DNA from: Sulfurovum sp.
GTDB lineage: Bacteria; Campylobacterota; Campylobacteria; Campylobacterales; Sulfurovaceae
Direction of reading: 5' to 3'
Length of the DNA stretch: 10,511 nt
Assembly (NCBI GenBank): GCA_021159425.1
Contig: JAGGRU010000356.1
Coordinates: 1 to 10,511, forward strand
This document shows positions 1-5,044 of this stretch, piece by piece (within the stretch, counting starts at the first letter, position 1; each line of letters starts with the position of its first letter). The translations under genes were made by a program, and so were the position numbers. The notes under the pieces are model-generated. The model ran no database searches, was not told where the DNA came from, and saw only the letters and a list, made by a program, of their open reading frames with translations.

Positions 1-511
1 CATCATACTGTGCACCTTCGTTTATCATCTTGGTAAGCATATAGTTACATGTACCATTCATGATACCCTGAATGGACTCTATATGATTGGCAGAGAGTCC
101 GTTACGCAAGGCACCAATAACAGGGATACCCCCTGCCGTAGATGCTTCATACATCAAAGGAAGATCACCTGCTATCTCTTGCAGTTCATAACGGTGATAC
201 GCGAGCAATGCTTTGTTTGCAGTCACAACCGCTTTACCATTTTCCAATGCTTGCCTAACAAGTGCATAAGGTTCTTCTACCCCACCCATCAACTCTACTA
301 CAATATCGATTTCAGGATCATTCACTACATCAAGAGGATTATCACTTAACCTTATTGAAACCCCACGGTCTTTAGAAAGATCTTTGACTACCCCTGACTT
401 TACTACGATCTTTTTACCCGCTCTGGCTTCAATAATGTCTGCATTCTCTTCAAGTATTTTTGCAACAGAGCTACCAACAGTACCTACACCAAGTATTCCG
501 ATCTTAACCAT
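1..511 (-). CDS. hom: Homoserine dehydrogenase, N-terminal part (cut by window edge)
   Basis: Reduces L-aspartate 4-semialdehyde to L-homoserine with NAD(P)H, the branch point toward threonine and methionine; cytosolic. Only the first 170 residues are in the window. The Rossmann NAD(P) motif GILGVGTVG is at residues 5-13, followed by the family segments VVTANKALL (95-103), YEASTAGGIPVI (121-132) and GIMNGTCNY (149-157), which closely follow the usual homoserine dehydrogenase order. The catalytic domain and any C-terminal ACT domain lie beyond the left edge. The ATG at 511-509 is preceded by a purine-rich GAGGA site lying inside the upstream aminotransferase gene. The two genes overlap by 8 nt, so translational coupling is likely. 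It is the last visible gene of the minus-strand rpmE operon. The family call is firm. Confidence 0.95.
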   Translation of the reverse strand, partial: MVKIGILGVGTVGSSVAKILEENADIIEARAGKKIVVKSGVVKDLSKDRGVSIRLSDNPLDVVNDPEIDIVVELMGGVEEPYALVRQALENGKAVVTANKALLAYHRYELQEIAGDLPLMYEASTAGGIPVIGALRNGLSANHIESIQGIMNGTCNYMLTKMINEGAQYD

Positions 512-1736
512 TTTTCTTTTCCTCTTCAAGTTTTTTCAAGAATTTTTTAATATTTTTCGCTGCCTGACGGATACGTTTTTCATTCTCAATCAGTGCTATA
601 CGAACATATTCATCACCATATTTTCCAAATCCTATACCGGGGCTTACAGCAACACCTGCTTCCAAAAGAAGTTGTTTAGCAAATTCCAGAGAACCCATGT
701 CTCTTGCTATTTCAGGAATTTTTCCCCAAATGAACATAGAAGCATTTGGTTTTGACAATTTCCACCCAGCATTAGCAAACGATTCAATCATCACATCACG
801 TCTTTTTTTATAACGGGGGATAATTTGCTCTTCAGGTATGTACCCATGCTCATCCAATGCGACTGTAGCAGCCACTTGAATAGGCGTGTACATACCATAG
901 TCAAGCCACGATTTAATACTTTGCAGCGCACCTATAAGCTTTTTATTCCCTACGATGAAACCCACTCTCCAGCCTGCCATATTGTAAGATTTTGAAAGAG
1001 TATATGCTTCTACTGCTACATCTTTAGCACCTTCCACTTCCATAATAGAAGGTGTTTTGTAACCATCAAAAGTAATATCTGCATACGCAATATCGGAAAT
1101 AATATAAAAACGTTTCTCTTTTGCAAGTGCTACCAGTCTTTCGTAGAACTGAGGTGTTACAGTCGCTGTACTTGGATTATGAGGAAAATTCACTACCAAA
1201 AATTTTGCCTGAGGTACAGAATTGTCCAGGGCTTCTTCTACATCTGCTAAAAATCTATCTTCATCCACTTCAAAAGTATCTTCATTAAAAATAAGTTGCA
1301 TCTTTTCAACATTGGCACCTGCCAAAATAAATGCCTGTGAGTGGATAGGATAAGTTGGATCCGGAACAATAGCAACATCACCAGGATTGCTGATAGCCTG
1401 AACAAGATGAACATATCCTTCTTTACTTCCCATTGTTGCAACAATCTCTGTATCTGGATCCAGATCAACATTATACTTGCGTTTGTACCAATTACTCATT
1501 GCCAAACGTAATTTGTAAATTCCTTTACTCGCAGAGTATCCATGTGTTTTTGGTTTCATAGCTGTTTCACATAATTTATCTATGATCGGTTGAGGCGTAG
1601 CAGCATCCGGATTTCCCATTGAAAAATCTATAATATCTTGCCCTTCTCTTCTCAATTTCATTTTCAGATCATTGATCTCTGCAAAAAGATATTTTGGTAA
1701 TCGGTTTATTTTGTCAAATTGTATTTCATTAAACAT
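504..1736 (-). CDS. Class I PLP aminotransferase, AlaC / LL-diaminopimelate aminotransferase type
   Basis: A 410-residue fold-type I aminotransferase, full length for the family. Visible residues: the N-terminal block RLPKYLF (12-18), DFSMGNPDAATP (37-48), PDPTYP (125-130), NFPHNPST (183-190, with the cofactor-contacting Asn), SDIAYAD (214-220, Asp for the pyridine nitrogen and Tyr), the Schiff-base lysine K249 in LSKSYNMAGWRVGF, and substrate-carboxylate R379 in YVRIAL. From memory, the N-terminal half resembles E. coli AlaC (glutamate-pyruvate aminotransferase). Campylobacterota orthologues are commonly labelled LL-diaminopimelate, aspartate or alanine aminotransferase, and the sequence alone does not settle the substrate. 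Its neighbour hom suggests an aspartate-family or alanine role. The start follows a purine-rich AGAGAGAAAG tract, 36 bp after the preceding gene. It overlaps hom by 8 nt. The class is certain, the substrate is not. Confidence 0.93.
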   Translation of the reverse strand: MFNEIQFDKINRLPKYLFAEINDLKMKLRREGQDIIDFSMGNPDAATPQPIIDKLCETAMKPKTHGYSASKGIYKLRLAMSNWYKRKYNVDLDPDTEIVATMGSKEGYVHLVQAISNPGDVAIVPDPTYPIHSQAFILAGANVEKMQLIFNEDTFEVDEDRFLADVEEALDNSVPQAKFLVVNFPHNPSTATVTPQFYERLVALAKEKRFYIISDIAYADITFDGYKTPSIMEVEGAKDVAVEAYTLSKSYNMAGWRVGFIVGNKKLIGALQSIKSWLDYGMYTPIQVAATVALDEHGYIPEEQIIPRYKKRRDVMIESFANAGWKLSKPNASMFIWGKIPEIARDMGSLEFAKQLLLEAGVAVSPGIGFGKYGDEYVRIALIENEKRIRQAAKNIKKFLKKLEEEKKNG

Positions 1737-1772
1737 TCTTTCTCTCTTCTTCTCTTTTGTATTCTATTTTAA

Positions 1773-2192
1773 TTATTGTGACACATTTATTTCATTGTCT
1801 AAAACTGTTGACATTTCCGAAGGTGGCAGCAGATCAGTTAACATTGTTTTATCAAATTGAGTGAAAAAATACCATACCGTAAAGGCAATCAATATTATAA
1901 TGAAGAGTTTAAACCAAGTTGAGATACCCTTTTTCTCTTCAGGAAGTGGTAATCCTATCGTTACACTCTCATTTTCACTATTATTTTCATAATATTCTAA
2001 AGCTTGTTCTCTTAAAGCAGATAAGTCTGCTTTAAATTCCCGTTCAAGAATAGAGATAAAACCAAAAGTCTTTACTCTCTTTAATTTATCGAAATCACCT
2101 GCTACAAGGGCTTCTAAATTGGTTTCAGAAATATTTGTTTTCTGGCTGATCGATTGTACACTGTTCTCTTCAAGTATCTCATTTAACTGCAT
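1773..2192 (-). CDS. RodZ-like bitopic membrane protein with cytoplasmic helix-turn-helix domain
   Basis: A 139-residue protein. Residues 1-60 look like the HTH_25-type domain found at the N-terminus of RodZ: SISQKTNISETNLEALVAGD (14-33) matches the pattern of two short helices followed by 'YLEALEeGDF', and FGFISILEREF (43-53) matches the following 'RGFLRxYAxxL' helix. An acidic linker (62-88) leads to one membrane helix at about 93-111 and then a tail of about 28 residues predicted outside the membrane. There is no room for the periplasmic beta domain of full RodZ. By analogy it might link a cytoplasmic partner such as MreB to the envelope, but this is inference. The ATG at 2192 lies inside the end of rlmB (14-nt overlap) with an AGGA site 6 nt upstream, indicating coupling. 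Similar small HTH/membrane proteins occupy this operon position in relatives, from memory. The gene is real; the function is unproven. Confidence 0.75.
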   Translation of the reverse strand: MQLNEILEENSVQSISQKTNISETNLEALVAGDFDKLKRVKTFGFISILEREFKADLSALREQALEYYENNSENESVTIGLPLPEEKKGISTWFKLFIIILIAFTVWYFFTQFDKTMLTDLLPPSEMSTVLDNEINVSQ

Positions 2193-2880
2193 GACCCATC
2201 CTGTGTATTAAAATTGCGGCTGCCGCAGAGACATTTAAAGAATCAAATGCATGTTTCATCTCTATGGAGACCGTATGGTCTATCTTCCCAAATACTTTTC
2301 CAGACAAACCTTTTCCCTCACTACCAAGTACAAGTACACGTTTAGGAGAAAAAGTCATCGCTTGCACATTTTCACCTTCCATCGATGCACCATAAATACT
2401 AAACCCAAGTTGCTTAAGCTCATTAAAGTTATCTAGAATGTTTGTCGTTATCATCAAAGACATATCTAATAGAGCACCCGAAGAACTTCTTGCAATAGCA
2501 GCCATATTGAGTTGTCTCACTCCTGAGACAATGATGGCATCTGCACCTAAGGCATGGGCAGAACGAACAATTGCTCCAATATTTCCTACATCTGTCAATC
2601 CATCAAGTACAACAATAAAATCATTTTGCTTTATTTGTGAAAAAGAGGCTTCTTCATACTCTTCCATTTCAATAAGTAACCCTTGGTGATTACCACCCTT
2701 AGACATAGACTGTGCCCACTTCTCTTCTAAGAATTTGATCTTGTCATGATACTTATGAAAAAGTGCTTTTGGAAGCGCACCTTTACTATTGGCACCTTTT
2801 TGTGCAACATATACTGTTTTTATCTTGTTTTCGTGATGCTCTAAGGCGTGCAAGCACACTTGTTTTCCATATATAATCAT
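2179..2880 (-). CDS. rlmB: 23S rRNA 2'-O-methyltransferase, SpoU/TrmH family (RlmB type)
   Basis: A SPOUT-class, AdoMet-dependent RNA ribose 2'-O-methyltransferase. RlmB modifies G2251 in the 23S P-loop in E. coli. With the ATG start there are 233 residues. An N-terminal substrate-binding domain begins MIIYGKQVCLHAL, matching the family's 'IyGxhaVxaaL' opening. The three SpoU motifs are present: LDGLTDVGNIGAIVRSAHAL (92-111, with catalytic R106), VLVLGSEGKGLS (182-193) and FDSLNVSAAAAIL (212-224). Motif 3 has FDSLNVS where ESLNVS is usual, still with the key Ser and Asn. An alternative TTG start at 2898 adds six residues but has no better Shine-Dalgarno site and breaks the family N-terminus, so I prefer the ATG. 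It lies between rsmI and the HTH/TM gene on the same strand. The target nucleotide is inferred from family. Confidence 0.92.
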   Translation of the reverse strand: MIIYGKQVCLHALEHHENKIKTVYVAQKGANSKGALPKALFHKYHDKIKFLEEKWAQSMSKGGNHQGLLIEMEEYEEASFSQIKQNDFIVVLDGLTDVGNIGAIVRSAHALGADAIIVSGVRQLNMAAIARSSSGALLDMSLMITTNILDNFNELKQLGFSIYGASMEGENVQAMTFSPKRVLVLGSEGKGLSGKVFGKIDHTVSIEMKHAFDSLNVSAAAAILIHRMGHAVK

Positions 2881-2923
2881 AAGAGTGATTTTATCCAATT
2901 TTTACTTGAAATCTGCGTTTGCA

Positions 2924-2957
2924 AATTTTTAATTTTTAATTTTTAATTTTTAATTAA
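2924..2957. repeat. Four-copy 7-bp tandem repeat at the rsmI stop codon
   Basis: The unit AATTTTT (AAAAATT on the minus strand) occurs four times perfectly at 2924-2930, 2931-2937, 2938-2944 and 2945-2951, followed by the partial AATTAA. The rsmI TAA stop (2945-2943) sits in the first unit on the minus strand, so copy-number change should not alter the RsmI protein but would change spacing and A/T content before rlmB. It could be a replication-slippage tract or an A/T-rich upstream element. No regulatory role is shown. Confidence 0.85.
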
Positions 2958-3755
2958 ACTTTCATACCACTCTTTAACACTTTTATCACTAAGCTGTGCA
3001 AGCAATTTTGCTTTAGGTTTTGGAGGGAGATCCAACGTGAGAACTTCTGCAAAACTCAAAGATTTTTCTGTGCTTTTTTTCGCAGATATTACAACAACCC
3101 ACTCACCACGTATCGTCAGTTCTTTAAACTTTTCATCCAGTTCTTTAGCTGTTCCTCTGTAGTATGTCTGGTATCTCTTGGAGATCTCTTTTGCCAAGAA
3201 AAGTATTCTGTTCTCATCAAGCAAAGAAATTTCTTTTAAGAGTTTTTCCAATCTGTGCGGCGCTTCATAAAGCACTGTGTTGTAGCCATTATTCATAGCT
3301 TCTGAAAGTGCAGCAGATCTCTCTTTTCCCTTATGTGGTAAAAAGGCGTAAAAAAGGAATTTACCTTCTTCAAAACCGGAGGCTGCGTACGCTGTAGTTA
3401 CCGCAGAAGCCCCTGGCAGGACATCATACTTTAGTGCATGTTTTTGACAATATTCAACAAGCAATTGCCCTGGGTCTGAAATAACAGGCATCCCGGCATC
3501 ACTTACATACACCACTTCTTTTTCACTAAGACTTGTAGCATATTCTTCCAGACGCGCTTTACCGTTATGCTCATTAAATGAGACAAAATCTGCATCAGGA
3601 TACGCCATATCAAACCGCTCTTCAAGCAAACGTAAAAGCCTTTTGGTCTGACGTGTATCTTCACATAAAAATAGCTCTGCTTTTTCAAAAAGCTTCATAG
3701 CCCTAATAGTAATGTCTTGGGGGTTTCCAATGGGAGTGGGGATAAAAGTAATCAT
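2943..3755 (-). CDS. rsmI: 16S rRNA (cytidine-1402-2'-O)-methyltransferase RsmI
   Basis: A 270-residue, AdoMet-dependent tetrapyrrole-methylase-fold enzyme that makes the 2'-O-methyl mark on C1402 in the ribosomal P-site region. Visible family motifs: TPIGNPQDIT (7-16), CEDTRQTKRLL (31-41), SFNEHN (59-64, the usual 'hEHN'), VSDAGMPVISDPG (84-96), LPGASAVTTA (113-122) and GFEEGKFLFYAFLPHKGKER (127-146). Length is normal. The ATG at 3755 gives the expected MxTFIPTPIGN start, but no Shine-Dalgarno site precedes it: the 8 nt upstream are AAGTCCCT and before that is a 45-nt hairpin. A GGAGG sequence lies on the far side of the hairpin. It is transcribed with rpmE upstream (59-nt gap) and rlmB downstream. 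The function call is firm; the initiation context is odd. Confidence 0.95.
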   Translation of the reverse strand: MITFIPTPIGNPQDITIRAMKLFEKAELFLCEDTRQTKRLLRLLEERFDMAYPDADFVSFNEHNGKARLEEYATSLSEKEVVYVSDAGMPVISDPGQLLVEYCQKHALKYDVLPGASAVTTAYAASGFEEGKFLFYAFLPHKGKERSAALSEAMNNGYNTVLYEAPHRLEKLLKEISLLDENRILFLAKEISKRYQTYYRGTAKELDEKFKELTIRGEWVVVISAKKSTEKSLSFAEVLTLDLPPKPKAKLLAQLSDKSVKEWYESLIKN

Positions 3756-3763
3756 AGGGACTT

Positions 3764-3808
3764 GGGGACATTGGTTGACTTTTCAAAGAAAAGTAAAGCT
3801 GTGTCCCC
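3764..3808. repeat. 45-nt nested inverted repeat (REP/MITE-like hairpin) between rpmE and rsmI
   Basis: The outer arms GGGGACA (3764-3770) and TGTCCCC (3802-3808) are perfect 7-bp complements. The inner arms ACTTTTC (3778-3784) and GAAAAGT (3788-3794) are another perfect 7-bp stem with a 3-nt loop. The 7-nt spacers on each side are equal in length and partly complementary, so the whole element folds as one long symmetrical hairpin. It fills most of the 59-bp gap and ends 8 nt before the rsmI ATG. There is no U-run, so it is not a standard terminator. The G/C-rich arms differ from the A/T-rich surroundings. This organisation resembles REP-type or miniature mobile hairpins, but only one copy is in the window and no transposase is nearby. 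Confidence 0.8.
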
Positions 3809-3814
3809 TCCAGC

Positions 3815-4015
3815 TTAGCTAAGTTTATATTTATTTTTAAACTTCTCAACTCTACCGGCAGCATCAAGAATTTTCTCAGAACCTGTAAAGAATGGGTGAC
3901 ATTCATTACAAATATCAATACTCATCTCTGTTTTATTTGTTCTAATTTCAAACTCGTTTCCACAAGCACATTTTACTTTACATTCTGTATAGTCTGGGTG
4001 TATTTCTTTTCTCAT
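3815..4015 (-). CDS. rpmE: 50S ribosomal protein L31, zinc-binding (C+) form
   Basis: A 66-residue ribosomal protein of the large subunit that forms the B1b intersubunit bridge with the 30S head. MRKEIHPDY at the N-terminus, [10 protein letters not shown] (36-45) and GRVEKF (54-59) are the L31 signature. The zinc ligands C16, C18, C36 and C39 are all present, so this is the C+ type; C12 is an extra cysteine. The ATG is preceded by AAAGG at 7-8 nt. It is the first gene of the minus-strand operon, with a long structured leader upstream and rsmI after a 59-nt gap that carries the nested hairpin. The identification is certain. Confidence 0.98.
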   Translation of the reverse strand: MRKEIHPDYTECKVKCACGNEFEIRTNKTEMSIDICNECHPFFTGSEKILDAAGRVEKFKNKYKLS

Positions 4016-4130
4016 TTTCTAACCTTTTAGTTTGTTTTGGTGACAGGTAACTAACCTGCTCTAGCCTATAGGCTCTTCCTTTTTCAAATGAAAAAGTGTC
4101 ATTGCAACGCTCTTTGGCGAGACAATTAAG
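4016..4130 (-). promoter_or_regulatory. rpmE leader with successive inverted repeats (candidate r-protein leader)
   Basis: About 115 nt separate the predicted transcription start from the rpmE ATG, long for this compact genome. It contains CTTTTTC-4 nt-GAAAAAG (4079-4096), the perfect 12-bp palindrome AGCCTATAGGCT (4063-4074) and CAGGT-5 nt-ACCTG (4044-4058). A further pair, TGTCA (4097-4101) and TGACA (4041-4045), could close a multibranch junction over them, though it competes with the last hairpin by 2 nt. L31 leaders that act as autoregulatory RNA structures are known in other bacterial groups. An equivalent function here is inference from position and structure. Confidence 0.4.
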
Positions 4131-4134
4131 AACG

Positions 4135-4147
4135 GTATTTTATCTAA
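4135..4147 (-). promoter_or_regulatory. Predicted rpmE operon promoter (-10 region)
   Basis: The minus strand reads TTAGATAAAATAC, with TAAAAT (4142-4137) one mismatch from TATAAT. No -35 box is clear, as is usual for Campylobacterota vegetative promoters, but the sequence upstream is T/A-rich. The same 13-mer occurs at 4996-5008 before glnS. It would be the main promoter of the rpmE to hom gene set. Confidence 0.45.
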
Positions 4148-4233
4148 AAATATTTAAACTACTATAAAACAGCTAAAAATGCTTCCGGACCTTTCTTAAA
4201 ATTTAAATTATAAATACGAGTCAAAAAGTGATT

Positions 4234-4470
4234 TTATAACCTATCTCTTTCATCAGGTTCAACACTTGGTACTTTACTTAAAGCTTCTAAAAATGATTCT
4301 TTTGAAGCTCTTTTGGCTCTTTTTTCTATGATGTCTAATGTTTGTAACGCAGAAACTTTTTCACTTAAAGCATTGATTATAAATTGGTTGAGTGAAATTT
4401 TTTCATTTGCACAGACATCATTGACAGCATTTTTTAAATAGTCGGGCATTCTTAAACTCATTGTTTTCAT
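4234..4470 (-). CDS. Ribbon-helix-helix antitoxin of a PIN-family toxin-antitoxin pair
   Basis: A 78-residue protein. Residues 2-8 (KTMSLRM) form the RHH beta strand, 10-23 the first helix and 26-39 (ISLNQFIINALSEK) the second, a normal Arc/CopG-type DNA-binding domain. Residues 40-78 are a charged tail ending VPSVEPDERDRL, likely to wrap the toxin; similar 'VPdVEPee.DRL' tails occur in antitoxins paired with PIN_3-type toxins, from memory. The ATG overlaps the toxin stop as ATGA. A strong AGGAGA Shine-Dalgarno site (4482-4477) lies 6 nt upstream inside the toxin gene. It probably neutralises the toxin and represses the shared promoter. The pair assignment is solid; activity is untested. Confidence 0.85.
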   Translation of the reverse strand: MKTMSLRMPDYLKNAVNDVCANEKISLNQFIINALSEKVSALQTLDIIEKRAKRASKESFLEALSKVPSVEPDERDRL

Positions 4471-4877
4471 GATATTTCTCCTATATGTTGTAAAAATTCT
4501 TTAGGCGTCATAACTTTAAGACCAAACTCTGAAGCAGGTTTAAAATCTTTACCATTGAGTGTGACTATAATAGAGTTTGATTTGACTGCAAGTTCCAATA
4601 AAAAGTCATCATCCACATCTTTTAATTTGGGTCTCCAAAGATAAAAGATACTATTTTTCTTCCCAATTAGACAAATATAATCTAAAATAGCATCTACATA
4701 TGATATGCCCAATTTAGATTTTAGTTTTAATATCTCTTCATATTCATACAAAAGAGTAGTAGAAATATTTACTATAAATTTTTCACTATCTACGATAGAT
4801 AATAGTTTATAACTAGCTCCTCTATCTGAAAATATAGCAGAGAGCAATACATTTGTGTCTATTACAATATTTATCAT
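4467..4877 (-). CDS. PIN-domain ribonuclease toxin (PIN_3 type toxin-antitoxin component)
   Basis: A 136-residue putative Mg2+-dependent ribonuclease. INIVIDTNVLLSAIF (2-16) is the classical PIN opening with the first catalytic aspartate D7. Further acidic positions are E45/E47/E48 and the DVDDD cluster (87-91). SNSIIVTLNGKDF (100-112) matches the family's 'a..IVT.n.kDF' segment, and VMTPKEFL (122-129) is the usual C-terminal strand and helix. I chose the ATG at 4877 because the open frame upstream to 4955 encodes a non-conserved 26-residue stretch covering the promoter. No Shine-Dalgarno site precedes this ATG; instead TATAAT lies 6 nt upstream, so the mRNA may be leaderless. The toxin gene precedes the antitoxin gene, opposite to the commonest order. 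The RNA target is unknown. Confidence 0.87.
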   Translation of the reverse strand: MINIVIDTNVLLSAIFSDRGASYKLLSIVDSEKFIVNISTTLLYEYEEILKLKSKLGISYVDAILDYICLIGKKNSIFYLWRPKLKDVDDDFLLELAVKSNSIIVTLNGKDFKPASEFGLKVMTPKEFLQHIGEIS

Positions 4878-4881
4878 ATTG

Positions 4882-4892
4882 GTATTATATAC
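4882..4892 (-). promoter_or_regulatory. Toxin-antitoxin promoter -10 with overlapping possible operator
   Basis: On the minus strand TATAAT (4889-4884) is a perfect -10 box, 6 nt before the toxin ATG. It is embedded in GTAT-3 nt-ATAC (4882-4892), a small inverted repeat, with GGTAT repeated directly at 4881-4885 and 4893-4897. RHH antitoxins often bind such short repeats over their own promoter. The operator role is inferred. Confidence 0.4.
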
Positions 4893-4995
4893 GGTATCAT
4901 CTTTAAATAGTATTAATTTCCACTGAGGCTGGATAAGAACAAGGAAAAGGTGCATCTAAAAGTAAACTCTTACTCTAAGATACGATAAGCTCTAA

Positions 4996-5008
4996 TTAGA
5001 TAAAATAC
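4996..5008 (+). promoter_or_regulatory. Predicted glnS promoter (-10 region)
   Basis: TTAGATAAAATAC contains the -10-like TAAAAT (5001-5006), 38 nt before the glnS ATG, with an A/T-rich upstream and no clear -35. It is identical over 13 nt to the rpmE promoter core. A Shine-Dalgarno AAGGG lies at 5031-5035, 9 nt before the start. Confidence 0.45.
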
Positions 5009-5044
5009 AACATAAAAGTTTCAAAATCAAAAGGGTTAATTATA

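Noticed and set aside
83..349. 88-residue plus-strand frame
   Set aside because: Antisense to hom; the minus-strand reading carries the homoserine dehydrogenase signature.
384..755. 123-residue plus-strand frame rich in Phe and Ser
   Set aside because: It lies antisense to hom and the aminotransferase, both of which have clear catalytic motifs; it has no motif of its own.
2881..2898. TTG start for rlmB six codons upstream
   Set aside because: No Shine-Dalgarno site at suitable spacing, and the family N-terminus begins at the ATG at 2880.
3703..3918. 71-residue minus-strand frame bridging rpmE and rsmI
   Set aside because: It overlaps both real genes out of frame and reads through the palindrome; no ribosome-binding site or similarity.
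4143..4233. Small gene or terminator downstream of the antitoxin
   Set aside because: The stretch is A/T-rich with only TCCGGA and AAATTTAAATT palindromes; no open frame with a ribosome-binding site and no stem plus U-run.
4878..4955. 26-residue N-terminal extension of the PIN toxin from an upstream ATG at 4955
   Set aside because: The extension covers the -10 box, has no family similarity, and the PIN fold begins right at MINIVIDTN.
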